Shown piece after piece: positions 41,462-52,184 of a stretch of DNA of 64,000 nucleotides (within the stretch, counting starts at the first letter, position 1; each line of letters starts with the position of its first letter). The notes below the pieces were generated by a model. It did not search any database and was not told the origin of the DNA. It saw only the letters and a program-made list of their open reading frames with translations. The translations under genes were made by a program, and so were the position numbers. Where the stretch lies: NCBI GenBank assembly GCA_030068145.1, contig JAPJBO010000002.1, positions 620,001 to 684,000 of the forward strand, given 5' to 3'. The stretch is from Diplonema papillatum. Lineage: Eukaryota; Euglenozoa; Diplonemea; Diplonemida; Diplonemidae.

Positions 41462-42300
41462 GTGACCAAGAACGGGCACCCGTGGCGCTTGGATGACTCC
41501 GTACAGAACTACAGGACGTTGCCGAAGTAGCACTCCAGTTCAAGGCTCTCTGGGATGACGGCGACGACTACGGCGTATCTCCTTTGCGCATTATCAGGCT
41601 GCAGTTGCTATTACATTCTCGATTAATGAATTAACCGCCTACCGACCGGGCACCCGTGGCGCTTGGATGACTCCGTACAGAACTACAGGACGTTGCCGAA
41701 GTAGCACTCCAGTTCAAGGCTCTCTGGGATGACGGCGACGACTACGGCGTATCTCCTTTGCGCATTATCAGGCTGCAGTTGCTATTACATTCTCGATTAA
41801 TGAATTAACCCCTTACCGACCGGGCACCCGTGGCGATTGGATGACTCCACAGAACTACAGGACGTTGCCGAAGTAGCACTCCAGTTCAAGGCTCTCTGGG
41901 ATGACGGCGACGACTACGGCGTATCTCCTTTGCGCATTATCAGGCTGCAGTTGCTATTACATTCTCGATTAATGAATTAACCCCTTACCGACCGGGCACC
42001 CGTGGCGATTGGATGACTCCACAGAACTACAGGACGTTGCCGAAGTAGCACTCCAGTTCAAGGCTCTCTGGGATGACGGCGACGACTACGGCGTATCTCC
42101 TTTGCGCATTATCAGGCTGCAGTTGCTATTACATTCTCGATTAATGAATTAACCCCTTACCGACCGGGCACCCGTGGCGATTGGATGACTCCACAGAACT
42201 ACAGGACGTTGTCGAAGTAGTACTCCAGTTCAAGGCTCTCTGGGGTGACGGCGACGACTACGGCGTATCTCCTTTGCGCTTTGTCAGCGATCAGTGACTT
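41462..42300. repeat. 173-bp satellite, five copies
   Basis: Copies start at about 41474, 41647, 41822, 41995 and 42170, each beginning GGGCACCCGTGGCG and ending CTCGATTAATGAATTAACC. The plus strand reads GHPWRLDDSVQNYRTLPK-stop in the first copies, and a second frame reads ELQDVAEVALQFKALWDDGD. The monomer therefore looks like amplified coding sequence of an unidentified gene. The last copy is interrupted. Confidence 0.92.
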
Positions 42301-42394
42301 GTAGGCGTTTAACTGATCTACTACCCCTTGGGAGGCTTTTCGACGCTGTCGTGATGGAGTGAGCGGCTGCAGTTGCAATTACATTCTCGATTAA

Positions 42395-42639
42395 CCACAT
42401 ACGGACGAACGACGCATCTATGCGTCGTTTAATACAAGGTTATTCCTGTGAGCATGTACGAAGCCAAATACTCATCGAAAGTGGTCGTCGTTTGTTTTGT
42501 TGGAAATATAAGGCACAGGTTTTTCAAATACGACCTTCGTCGGGCAGAAATATCTTCCCCCCCCCCTCTGAGTACGACCTGAGACTTACCCAAAAAAGTC
42601 CCTTTTTCCCAAATCAACGCACCCTCCGTCCGTATGTGG
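42395..42639. mobile_element. 245-bp TTAA-inserting MITE (piggyBac-like)
   Basis: The inverted ends are CCACATACGGACG on the left and its exact complement on the right. TTAA flanks both sides (42391-42394 and 42640-42643). The satellite monomers next door show the unoccupied site CTCGATTAATGAATTAACC, which is exactly what remains if the element and one TTAA are removed. It has no coding capacity. Confidence 0.9.
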
Positions 42640-42643
42640 TTAA

Positions 42644-42912
42644 TGAATTAACCCCTTACCGACCGGGGTACCCTCGACTTTTTTCCGGGGTAATGGGTCT
42701 AAATCCTGGTCACGTCAGGTTGGCGCCTTCTCAGCTCCTCGAGGGGGGAGCGGGATTTCCGAGGTGCAAGGGCGGTAATAAAGAGATACGCCACATATCT
42801 TTTATACATTCCCGCCCTTGAAAGCTGTTTTCGACACACCTAACCCAACTTTCCGGCATCAATCTAAGAAATGGGCTATTTAACGACCCCTCTGGAGGTC
42901 GCTGGTCGGTAA
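42644..42912. repeat. Further satellite piece with TTACCGACC inverted ends
   Basis: TTACCGACCGG at 42656 is inverted as TGGTCGGTAA at about 42903. It may be a second small element or a rearranged satellite edge. Confidence 0.4.
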
Positions 42913-42949
42913 CTACGCCATTTGGCGTAGTTCGTCCTTATGTGGTTGA

Positions 42950-43020
42950 CACGACTTCCGTCCTCCGCCCAGCTGCAAAACGTGGACGGTGTGAATCCCA
43001 GCATTGCCGGCGCACCCAAA
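42950..43020. repeat. Dispersed repeat pair, copy 2
   Basis: Partner of 1311-1384; the shared words end in GCCGGCGCACC. Confidence 0.5.
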
Positions 43021-43985
43021 ACGAAGAAAAGGAGAGCGAGAAGGCAACACAGAGAACGCAGGCGGCGAAAGAAATGCACGTGCGACCGCCGTTGAGAACA
43101 ACGAAAGAGCGATTTCGACAGGCTTAGAAACGAGGTCAGAACTCGCGCCGCGCTTGGCGTCCTCAATCGAGATGGTGGTTTCCCTGGCAAAGTGAAGTGC
43201 ACAAATTAGGAGCACGTGGCCACAACAAACACGCTGTCAAAGATCCCACGTACGGCTGGCCTTTTCCAGGAGGCGGGGTCGAAGAAAACTTCGCTTCGAT
43301 GCCTTGTTTTTCGAAGAGCTGGTTTGCCAGCCGTGTGAGCAGGGCGGTCGCTTTCACGGAGAAGACTCGGCGCAAACCACTTGCCATCATGAACGGCGCC
43401 TTACGAATAGAGTCCATTATGGAGTCCGGCCTCAGAGGCTGGAGCTAAAGTTGGATGGTGTGATCCGGTGGCCTTACTTGGGCACAAGACGTGTACTCGG
43501 AAAGTACTTGGGAAGTCCTTGGAAGTTCACGGGAAGTACTAAATTGAGCCGGTCCGTCCCAATCTTGAAACTGCATCGAAGTGCCTGCCGCTGTTTATCA
43601 CAGTGAATCACGGTCCACCACGGTCTATCAGGTCCATCCCTAGTCCCTAGAGCTGCATCGAATTGCCCGGTGCTGTATTGCTCGGTCTATCACGGTCTAT
43701 CAAGAGGGGGTGGACCGGCTCATAAATGCAAAGAATTTGCCAGAAATCGTCATACATCCCTATTTGGTGCGTATGGGTGCTTTTTCGGAAGTACTTGGGA
43801 AGCTCTTCGCAAGTTCATGGGAAGTTAAGCTTTCTACTGTGGATCACACCGTTGGAGTTAAAAAAGCGGGTGGCAGACCCGTTTTTTCGGGTGTGCATTT
43901 CACACGCGTTTTGGTTGTAACACACTCGCTCTTCGGGTGGCTCGGACACACCCTCTTTAACTCCAGGTTCTGGGGCCTATTTTCG
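43021..43985. other. Gene-free stretch with partial MITE ends
   Basis: GGAGTCCGGCCTCAGAGGCTGG near 43430 and CACACCCTCTTTAACTCCAG near 43950 resemble the two ends of the MITE at 12785-12892, with other repeats (ATCACGGTCTATCA words) between. No convincing gene is present. Confidence 0.4.
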
Positions 43986-44184
43986 GCGGAGGCTACAGGC
44001 CAAAGCGCTACCGATATACTCTCGCTGTTTGAAGTCTGCTGCGGTCGATTTGCCAAAGCGTGGAAAAAGGGGCTAGAACGAAACAACAGGGTGTCCGCAA
44101 GAACGATACCGATACGCCTACTTCGCAGTCTGTCTGTCTGGCACCGGACGGGGGGCTGCTTTTTTCCTGAGGCAACCCTTGGCC

Positions 44185-44560
44185 AGACGTTTGTTTGTGC
44201 AATTTAACGTACATGTGTTCTGGGTAAACCGCTGCCAACGCTCTTTTTAGAGTTAAAGCTCGCTTGAAATTCCGGGGTTTTAGGGTCTCCGTGTGACCGT
44301 TCATGAATGGGTTCTCTTAGAGCAAGAAAGGGCTATGTGGTTACGGGTTGTATATTTAGTGCACGCTTTCGTTATGGGTTATGGCTAGCCATGTCCGGGA
44401 CTGTTTTTAGAGTTAAAGTTCGCTTGAAATTCCGGGGTTTTAGGGTCTCCGTGTGACCGTTCATGAATGGGTTCTCTTAGAGCAAGAAAGGGCTATGTGG
44501 TTACGGGTTGTATATTTCGTGCACGCTTTCGTTATGGGTTATGGCTAGCCGTGTCCGTTA
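44185..44560 (+). repeat. Module B-prime joined to module D, D duplicated in tandem
   Basis: GTTTGTGCAATTTAACGTAC, then AAACCGCTGCCAACG and CTTTTTAG, runs directly into AGTTAAAGCTCGCTTGAAAT. The D part and about 115 bp of downstream sequence (CATGAATGGGTTCTCTTAGA and on) are repeated once, with starts at 44240 and 44410. A third copy of the same long D form lies at 50883-51027. Confidence 0.85.
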
Positions 44561-44974
44561 TTAGCTGTAACAAATACTGTCTCCAGGGAAGCAGAAATTG
44601 GTTGTCGCAAACAAAGCCAGACGGGCTCAGAGAAAGCGAATTCGCCCGTTCTGGACAGATCGGGTGTGGCTATACTAAACATTTCTTTCTTACGGACTGG
44701 GTCAGACTGAGTCCATCTGACTGCGAAGTACGAAATGGACTGGTTACTTCTGCAAGCGCAGGTTGCCACCACTAGAAACAGAAGAGGAAAGAGAAGGGGG
44801 TGAAGGCGGGTATGAAGGCTAGGTTGGAATCTGCAGTTCGAAAAGTAATTCGTAGGGGGGGTAACATGGATAGAAAAGTCACAAAGAGAAAGGGCAACCT
44901 GATAGGCTGCACAGTGGACCGGTCATATGATCTGAGGGGGATCATTGACGGTCGATACCGTCTGGCTCCTAATT

Positions 44975-45250
44975 TATGTAGTTTTTAATTTATAAACAAT
45001 GGGAAACTGGAAAAAAAAATAATGAACGATTTATAAATTAAAATTGCGTAAAACAAAGGCCTGTAAAACGGAGGCGCGCCACACACTGCACCGTACCGTG
45101 GGCCTGCGGCGCCGCTGAAGCGGCGCCGCCAAAACGAAGATAATGCATTAAGCCACAAAGAGTGGGTGCCGGAAATGAATAATTAATGATTCATAAATTA
45201 GCGGCCGATAAATCATAAACCACGCATAGTATTTGGCCTACAAATTAGAT
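44975..45250. other. AT-rich segment with a GC-rich hairpin
   Basis: AATTTATAAATT-type words surround GCGGCGCCGC-TGAA-GCGGCGCCGC at 45106-45129, a perfect 10-bp stem with a TGAA loop. The composition contrasts sharply with the neighbouring DNA. Confidence 0.7.
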
Positions 45251-45572
45251 GCTGGACGGTAACTGACCAGAGGTGCGTTTGTGGCCCAGACCGCCCACTG
45301 CGTATTGCTTTTAAGCGAACTCACTCGGAGTGCACGTATAGTGAGCCACCCTGTGCGTATCCGAGTCGATACGACAATTGTATTGAACAGAAGCTAGGAC
45401 GCCTGTGGGCCCTCCGCAAACGGAAATGGGGTGTGTGTCTGTGTTGGCGAGAACGGACTGAGTAGTTGAGGCACAACCCTTGGCAGGCAAACAAAACGAG
45501 GGTTTGTATACTAGGGTTACTTGTGGATTTGAAGGTCGGTAATATACTCTTCGCTTTTCTCGCTCAAGGGGG

Positions 45573-45790
45573 AGCTGCAAGAACGTGCTTGGAGCAATAT
45601 GTGTTCAACAACGCACTGGCTCACTGTGGTTCGGTCCTTTAAGCCACGGACAAGCACTGGCTCACTGTGGTTCGGTCCTTTAAGCCACGGACAAGAAGGC
45701 GGACCATCATCAGCGCGGGTCCGAGTGTCTTCAGACAGGACCGCGGTGTGAGTCAGGCTTGAGGAGCCGTCTTTAAGTTACGATAAGTTT
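45573..45790 (+). repeat. Family G copy 2
   Basis: Contains CAAGAACGTGCTTGGAGC and a 45-bp internal tandem (CACTGGCTCACTGTGGTTCG, then GTCCTTTAAGCCACGG, twice). Confidence 0.75.
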
Positions 45791-46214
45791 TTCCGACTTC
45801 CGCAAACCGTGAGCCACACGAACCCAAGTGGTCTAGTCAACTATTAGTTGCAGTCTTCGCATACTTTCGACGAACGATATGGGAATCGTTCCTTGGCCAG
45901 GGCGCGAAAACCTTTTGAAGCAAGAAGGTGCCCACCTATGAGAACTACTTTTGCTGTGGAATTTTGAGTGGGAAATCCACCACTCTCTGCAGCACTGCCT
46001 GCAAAAGCTTGCCGATAATCAATTCGTGCGGCGGGTTCTGTGCGCAGAAGAGGTACGAAGAAATGGTCGCTGTTCGCTCAGCCAGTGGCAAGTCGGTGAG
46101 GCAGTGGGCGGAGCTCTGGAAGACAACCCGGCGACAGCACACGGCGACGCTGCTCTTTTCTTCTCGCAGTCGAGACCCCACCACTCGGCTTTGCCAGATC
46201 GGCCGCAGTTGCCC

Positions 46215-46305
46215 TGAAATCGGGACACAAAAACACGGCGGATAAATTTTTTTCGATCCAGTCTGCCTCGAGAGACAAGGAACCTGGTGAATCCTGGCGG
46301 CAGGC
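46215..46305 (-). repeat. Diverged partner of the sequence next to the SSU fragment
   Basis: In minus sense it reads CAGGATTCACCAGGTTCCTT, then GTCTCTCGAGGCAGACTGGA, matching plus-strand 52352-52405. The shared reading is QD-PG-LSL-DW-E-NL. See the SSU entry. Confidence 0.55.
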
Positions 46306-46578
46306 GGTGCGTGGTTTCAAACAACGGAGCCTGCGAGGTTCAGCTTGCGGCACCGAGAGAGCAAAAGAAAGAGGCTAGAAGTTAAAGATGGGTTGCTTTC
46401 TACGGACGGGGGTGTTGCATGTGTGCTCAATCGCGCGACGGGGCTGACGTGTTTGCCAGAACGCAGAGCCCGATGGAGCCCAACGGTGTGTCGTCGACAG
46501 GACAGCTTATGAACAAGCTTCGTGCGAGTGAAGCTGGCTTCGGTGGCGAGTTGGGTACCTTCATTCAATGGATGTCCA

Positions 46579-46626
46579 CTAGTCCGCCTTCAAGGCTTTC
46601 AAGCGCTCTTCCAAGTCGTTGTCGTC
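46579..46626 (-). CDS. VPS24 exon 4 (MIM motif)
   Basis: A 16-codon terminal exon after acceptor CAAACAG. It encodes DDNDLEERLKALKAD and a TAG stop. It is too short for ordinary ORF detection and was found from the expected motif and phase. Confidence 0.88.
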   Translation of the reverse strand, partial: DDNDLEERLKALKAD

Positions 46627-49338
46627 CTGTTTGAGACGTGTGTGCCTTGGGGTATTCTAATAGTAGTCTTAATTGTCAAACTTGCCATGCAGCCGGATAC
46701 AGCAGACGCAGGGAGCAGGTCTTGATTTACTTTTTAGAGTGCAAGTTCACTTAGGGATCCGGGGTTTTGTAGTCTTCGGGTGGCCATTGTCGTAAAGGTT
46801 CCTTTCAGTTATAGTATGTTAGTGTACGTATCGTATCTGCTGTAGTGGCAGTACGTGTACTTGTGCGTGTATATTTGTTACCTACACCACGTACTTGTCA
46901 TGCGTATGACAAGTACGTTGTACTTGTCATATGACAAGTTTTGTGAAGGAATTACTCTACTCTCGCATACAATTAGCTGAGAAAAGTATGGTATACAACC
47001 CAGTACTCGCAAAAAGTATTAATTCAAGCGACAACTGACTGATCAAGCTCTGTGACAGACAGCAGAAACAACAGTATGTACTTGTCATACGTATGACAAG
47101 TACGTGGTGTATTGCCGACTATTCGACTTATTTTAGCGTTTAGTGTGGTTTAGAGGTTCCGTGTTTTTGGGTCTCCGGTGGACCAGTGACGCTTGGCATC
47201 GGTTCGAATCGTTACACTGCCACCATGACCGGTAACTTGTTGCACTCACTTTTACGTGACACCGGCTGCAGTTGTGCCTGGCACTTGTCATGCAATGCAC
47301 TCGTTTGGCATCGGTTGTAATCGTTACACTGCCATCTTGACCAGTACTCTACTTGTTGCACTCACGTGAACGTACCATCGGTTGTAATCGTTGCACTTTC
47401 ATAATGAAGTAGTACTTTACTCAAGTCACATACGTCTTCGGCTTCAGCTTCTTGTTTTGCTGCAGCCGGGAGTTTGTCGCTGGGAAGGGCGCCGACGTCG
47501 ACAATCTCGCGCATGACCTTCTCGATCTCGTCCTCGGCGTCGTCACTCTCGTCTTCCACGCCAACGACGTCGTCTATAACATCATCCATTTTCTCCTGGA
47601 TCATTCCCGCCTTGCACATTTCTCTCTGCATTTCGCTCATCACGTTCGCGACTTCCGGCACGCGCATCAACCGGTTCATCTCGCGAAGCATCGCAGAGCT
47701 TTGTTGCATGGCTCCCGCAATCTTAAACGTAGCAACCTGGCCGTCCAGCGCCATTCCGACAGATTTGAGTTGCGTTTTTGTCTGCGGGTGTTGTGGTCTG
47801 AAGTTACAGGCGGTGGTGTGAAGGCCTTCGCGAAACTTGCAAGGTACCTGGTACATCTTTGATCCGGGTACTTCCTCCGTGATCGTCACCTGCAGCAGTA
47901 GCCCCTCCTGCACCATTGCTACTGTGATGTTGTCACTGGAACTACTACACTACTGCACTACAGCAGCACCTTCTGCATCATGTTGCCACTCTTGCTGTTT
48001 GTGCTACGCAGTGGAGCTACTGCTGCACTGCAGCAGCACCTACTCTTGCTGTTAGTGCTACGTAGTGGAACTATTGCTGCACTGCAGCACCCGTGTGTGT
48101 TGAAATTTTTGGGACACGAAAAAGGGCACACCATCATGATGCGTTGGCTCGCCTTGCGCGAGCGAACAATTTCCTTTGCGAGGATCTTCACCACGTCGTT
48201 CTCCCCCTTCTTTGCAGCGGCTCTGGCTTCCGTCTGCGTCTTCTTCTCGGCTGCCTGGATCTGGCGTAGCTGGCGCTCCAGTTTGCGTACTGTTGGTGAT
48301 AGGATCGATGGCAAAGTCGTGGTACTGCGGTGCTGCTACCACAAAAAAGAACGCAAAAAATGCATGGGTGCACTCTGACACGCAAACAGCCCAATAGTGA
48401 CTTTTTAGATGGGCAAATTCAGCCTCGAAAAAAAATTCGGGGCTGAATTCCCGCTCCAGAGGAAAGTCGGCGGATTTTGACCACAGAATGACCACAGACC
48501 AAAAATGCTCAAAAAAGCATTTCGGCGCGAATTAACAGCCAGCAGAGCGTTTTGAACGTTTTTCCGGGCGAGAAACACTGTGGAGGGCCCATCCTTGGGG
48601 GTGCACAGGGCGGGTGCGTGTTACCTTGCAAACGTTTGCAAACGGCAAACGTTTGCCGTTTGGCAAACGTTTGGCATTAGGCTGACATTGCCCTACAGAC
48701 AGGCAGGAGAATCATCCAGAGATGGAAACACTAGGATGCGATTTCTGTGAGGCAGGACCTGCATTACTCCGGTTCGTCACTTTCGCATGCTGAAGTTTTC
48801 ATCTCGTAGGTGTCGAACGGTCGAACCTCCCAGGCCTACACAGTTGACACAGTCTGCAGCAAGTGACTGATGCGGGATGACAGACACTTCTACTTGCCTG
48901 CTGCGCTGTAGACGTTTCTCAGGGCTAAGGGCTTAAACAATGCACTTTACACGAGGCGAGCGTCGCAGAGTGCAGGGGTCGCATAACATTTTCCGCCGCC
49001 ACCGGCTTGAAAACCGGGGTTCACACGGGAGTTTGAGAGAGTTTTGGTGCCGAACATGAACGATTTTCATACACCTCCCCCAGAGAAGTTTTTACCCCCT
49101 AACGCGTTTAGGGGGCGTTTGGGATTGGGTGGGGTGTTTCTCTTTCATGTGAAAGCATGTCAGCCATTGTTCGGAAGTTTTCCTGTCGGTAAGAATGTAC
49201 TACAAAAGAAATCCGATGGAAAACTCCAGGAAGAGACGTTCGGAACATACTTTCAGACCTCTCTACGCTCTTCCACTCCCTCTGCAGCTCTTGGGGCGTC
49301 TTCTTCTTCTGCCCGAACAGGCGCTGAAAGATGGACAT
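46579..49338 (-). CDS. VPS24: VPS24 / CHMP3, ESCRT-III subunit (4 exons)
   Basis: The spliced protein is 213 residues (family about 220-230). Exons are 49338-49251, 48289-48132, 47781-47434 and 46626-46579; all junctions are in phase. It starts MSIFQRLFGQKKKTPQEL, with the basic first helix, followed by IRKLERQLRQIQAAEKK and AKKGENDVVKILAKEIVRSR. Helices 3-5 contain SVGMALDGQVATFKIAGAM, then VANVMSEMQREMCKAGMI. An acidic stretch (DESDDAEDEIEKVM) follows, and the C terminus DLEERLKALKAD is a MIT-interacting motif recognised by Vps4. VPS24 assembles with VPS2 on SNF7 filaments and drives membrane scission in multivesicular body formation and cytokinesis. Human and plant alignments recalled from family knowledge fit without gaps across each junction. 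Confidence 0.93.
46733..46790 (+). repeat. Module D copy in VPS24 intron 3
   Basis: CTTTTTAG, then AGTGCAAGTTCACTTAGGG and GTCTTCGGGTGGCC. It is antisense to the gene. Confidence 0.75.
46891..47103. repeat. Three ACTTGTCAT palindromes in VPS24 intron 3
   Basis: Perfect or near-perfect palindromes at 46891-46916, 46922-46939 and 47078-47103 all pair ACTTGTCAT with ATGACAAGT. The last is a perfect 26-bp palindrome. Confidence 0.9.
47145..47400 (+). repeat. Module D relative and GCATCGGTT repeats in VPS24 intron 3
   Basis: GTTTAGAGGTTCCGTGTTTT and GGGTCTCCGGTGGACC at the left, then three diverged units of CATCGGTT(C/G)(G/T)AATCGTTACACTGCCA with CTTGTTGCACTCAC. Confidence 0.65.
47434..47781 (-). 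CDS. VPS24 exon 3
   Basis: The acceptor CCCGCAG ends at 47782. Phase 0 at both ends; 116 codons from TKTQLKSVGM to EAEAED; donor GTATGT at 47433. Confidence 0.92.
48132..48289 (-). CDS. VPS24 exon 2
   Basis: The acceptor CAACAG ends at 48290. The exon completes an Ile codon and ends RIMM at donor GTGTGC (48131). The following intron holds two to three diverged copies of a unit of about 60 bp rich in CTGCACTGCAGCAGCACC. Confidence 0.9.
48627..48675. repeat. GCAAACGTTTGC palindrome cluster in VPS24 intron 1
   Basis: Overlapping copies of GCAAACGTTTGC and GGCAAACGTTTGCC make a locally self-complementary block of about 49 bp. Confidence 0.85.
49251..49338 (-). CDS. VPS24 exon 1
   Basis: Codons 1-29 plus one base. 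The ATG is at 49338 and the donor is GAAA/GTATGT at 49250. Confidence 0.9.
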
Positions 49339-49339
49339 G

Positions 49340-49935
49340 CTGACGCCACAAGTGCGTTTCGGTGGTGTTCCAGCGCTCCCGATTTCAGACGCTTTGCGTG
49401 CCCTGCCTTTTATCCACTTCTTTTTAGTCACGGGGTGTACGTTCTGCTCGAAGCACAGATCCCTCGTCCCCCTTCCCCCACCCGCGCCCGACTTCTTTTT
49501 GCGCGGGTTCCTTCGTGTGTTTTCGGCGTAGGGGATTAGGTATCGGCCTCGAAACAGGTCATAGGGTGTGGGCCTCCACCATCAGGTGAGTCCCCACCGT
49601 CAGGTGGGCCGGGCTAGATTCGGGGTGGCTCCCTGGCCTGGGAGGGACGGGGTTCGTCGCGCCTTAGCAGTCCCAGGGCCTCTCCCCACCCGCCTGTATG
49701 TGCTCTCGTGGTCACCGCTACCGCGCTGACCTTGCCCGAGAACACATCAAAACAAGTCAAAGGGTGGCGGCGCGTGACCGCGGGAGCGGAAGTTGCGCTG
49801 GGAACCGAGGCAACGAGGTCCCCCGCGTGTAGGGGTCCGCCAGGACGGCTCGCCCTGTCAGTCGGGGTGCAGGACAATCCTTCTGCGTTCGGCAACACGA
49901 AGAGACCCCGGGACAAACGCAAATCCCTCTTCGAG
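49340..49935. other. Region upstream of VPS24
   Basis: No gene is recognised. A segment at 49560-49770 has weak ordered similarity to 17035-17150 (GGGTGTGGGCCTCC and TGTGCTCTCGT-GTC). Confidence 0.4.
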
Positions 49936-49939
49936 AGTG

Positions 49940-49990
49940 CTTAGAGATCCGGGGGGTTTTGAAGTCTCCGGGTGACCATTTGTCGGAAAT
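49940..49990 (+). repeat. Module D copy (partial)
   Basis: GCTTAGAGATCCGGGGGGTT followed by GAAGTCTCCGGGTGACC. Confidence 0.7.
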
Positions 49991-50624
49991 GGTTCCTTCA
50001 AGGTATCGTATACTACTGTGTGTATCGTATCAGCGTACGTGTGCCTGTGTGTGTCTTTGTTGCCGATTGCCGACTTATTTTTTGTTTTAGCCACATGCAA
50101 TGTGTGAGGAAACTGAACCGCCCAAGTAGGACCTTCCGATCATGATCATGATCATTTGCCGAATTTGCCACCTGAAACCAGTAGTGCGGTCAACAAAAAC
50201 TCTAGTTTCCCTTTTCTACTTTCTCCTACTCTCGCGGTGTACGGTTTTTCTCGAAGGTTTTTACCTTTTCTAGCGTGAAGACTCGTGTGCATTGCGACAA
50301 GCATTCCGTACTTCAAGCGGATCAAGGCTACAAGAATGGAAGGGACGGTGCTACCCTGTGCAGGTCGAGTGGAGAACAGAGACAGTAAAAAAAAAAAAAA
50401 AACAAAAAAAGAAGAAAAGCCGTTCGGGCCGAAGCAAAGAAAAATACTCGGAGGCGCGCCGCCTGTCCTCATTTCAACAGAGGGGAAATATTCGCAGCGA
50501 AACGCTTTCGGGCAGAGGGAAGGGTAGGGGCGCCTCTGTTTCAAGTTTTGAGAACCCGTGTTTAGATGTCCCCGGGCGACAGTACTGGCGAGTCTGGGGT
50601 TCTTTCGTTGGGTGCGGGTTTGGC

Positions 50625-50787
50625 TGGTAAAGGGGGTCGAATAATAACACCTGAGTTATTATTCGTTTTGTCGAATACTAAAAAAAGCTCCGAGTAGCGG
50701 CACAGCAGCAGGATCAAATAGTGGTAGTGTTTTTAAACAACCAGACGTGTGTCAAATAACTGTTGTTATTCGACACCCCCCTTTACC
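50625..50787. mobile_element. MITE with GGTAAAGGGGG inverted ends
   Basis: The left end GGTAAAGGGGG-TCGAATAATAAC is inverted on the right as GTTGTTATTCGACACCCCCC then TTTACC. The interior is non-coding. A diverged copy lies inverted at 12427-12560. Confidence 0.8.
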
Positions 50788-50882
50788 TGTTTAGAGAGAA
50801 CGTTCGCTTGAGGGAAACCTTTTTGAGTGTTTCCGACGATCCTGTATGGGCTCAGGAGCCTTCCGTTCTATATATTTCTTCT

Positions 50883-51027
50883 CGTTTCTTTGGAGTTAGA
50901 GTTCGCTTGAAATTCCGGGGGTTTAGGGTCTCCGTGTGACCGTTCATGAATGGGTTCTCTTAGAGCAAGAAAGGGCTGGGGTTGTATATTTGGTGAACGC
51001 TTTCGTTATGGGCTATGGCTAGCCATG
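50883..51027 (+). repeat. Module D, long form
   Basis: GGAGTTAGAGTTCGCTTGAA, through GTTCATGAATGGGTTCTCTT, to TATGGCTAGCCATGTC, matching the two tandem copies at 44.2-44.56 kb, with a short gap. Confidence 0.85.
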
Positions 51028-51104
51028 TCTTTCTTACCCCAACTTTGGGCTACCCGGAAGCTCATGTGGATAGGTCCCTGCTTGATCTAACGCAACTAAC
51101 AAGG

Positions 51105-51190
51105 CTACGCACGTTTCCCTCTCTCTGTGGAATTCGACTGGCGGCCGCCTCGAGTATTTCTTACGAAAACAGGTGCGTATTCAAAAGAAG
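51105..51190 (+). repeat. Module C 3' fragment
   Basis: Ends GCCTCGAGTATTTCTTACGA then AAACAGGTGCGTATTC, followed by an AAG-rich stretch and a G run near 51303. Confidence 0.65.
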
Positions 51191-51514
51191 AAGAAGAAAA
51201 AAAGATAAAAAGAACGAAAAGAAGTGCGTGAAGAAACAAGGAGCAGCAAAAGAAAACGAACAGCTGACAAAAGAGAGCTATCGCCCGGGTGGGGGAGGGC
51301 GGTGGGGGGGGGGGGGGGGCCAAAAAAGCAACACAACAGTCTCGAGGCCCCGAAACCCGTGAATTACGCCGAGTTTTTTGCATCACACTGCCTCTGATGT
51401 CCGATTTGCAGTTGTGGGCAGTTCTATCTTTTATTTTTCTTCTTTTTTCGCTTCTTGTATCGAGGGGTTTTATACTGCTCCAGGGCCCCCACTGCAACGG
51501 GGTAGAAAAGAATA

Positions 51515-51704
51515 CTCGGGAGACTGCTTTGTGCATATTTCGACGGAGGCTAGGCCGGGAGAAACAATCCAACTACAAAGTGGGCCTTCTTAAACCCAGA
51601 TTTACCTGTGCTTCGTGTGGGTGAAGCACATTTACCTTCTTTGGGATTTCGCAACTGGGCAGCCTCCTCAAGTATTTCCTACGAAGCAAAGCAGGTGCTA
51701 TACG
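51515..51704 (+). repeat. Module C copy
   Basis: GAATACTCGGGAGACTGC at the left and TACGAAGCAAAGCAGGTGC at the right; the middle is shorter than in the next copy. Confidence 0.8.
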
Positions 51705-51920
51705 AAAATACTCGAGGGACTGCCTTGTGCTCATTTCGAAGGAGGCTAGAGGGGGAGAAACAATACAACTACAAAGTGGGTCTTTTTTGTTGAACGCTTA
51801 CGCCCGCCACTAAACCCATATTTACCTGTGTTTCGTGTGGGCGACAGCACATTTACCTCCGTTATCTATCGCAACTGGCAGTCTCCTCAAGCATTTCCTA
51901 CAAAGCAGGTGCTTATACAA
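51705..51920 (+). repeat. Module C copy, tandem with the previous one
   Basis: AATACTCGAGGGACTGCC at the left and ACAAAGCAGGTGCTTATAC at the right; almost end-to-end match with 10356-10570. Confidence 0.88.
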
Positions 51921-52184
51921 CAAAAACAACACCGATGGCGGTGTATTTTTGCATCGTGGCTGCGTGCCTCGCCACTTCGCAACTGGCACAGCTGCCGCCT
52001 GAAACCGCGGCAGCTATTTTCGCAAATACAGGCGCGCGCCGACCATGAGTGCACGCAGGCCTATCCGAATAGCCGAGTCAGACGCGGGTTGATCCGAGCT
52101 CGTTAGAGGGGGGTGGTCACCTGCTGGTGCCACGGCAATCCTGGCGAAAGAAGAAAAGGGGGAAAATACCACGTGTATTGAGTA

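Noticed and set aside
44270..44295. Telomere-like GGGGTTTTAGGG
   Set aside because: A single occurrence inside module D, not a tandem array.
47180..47215. tRNA (GGTTCGAATC box)
   Set aside because: No acceptor, D or anticodon stems fit around it, and it belongs to a short repeated intron unit.
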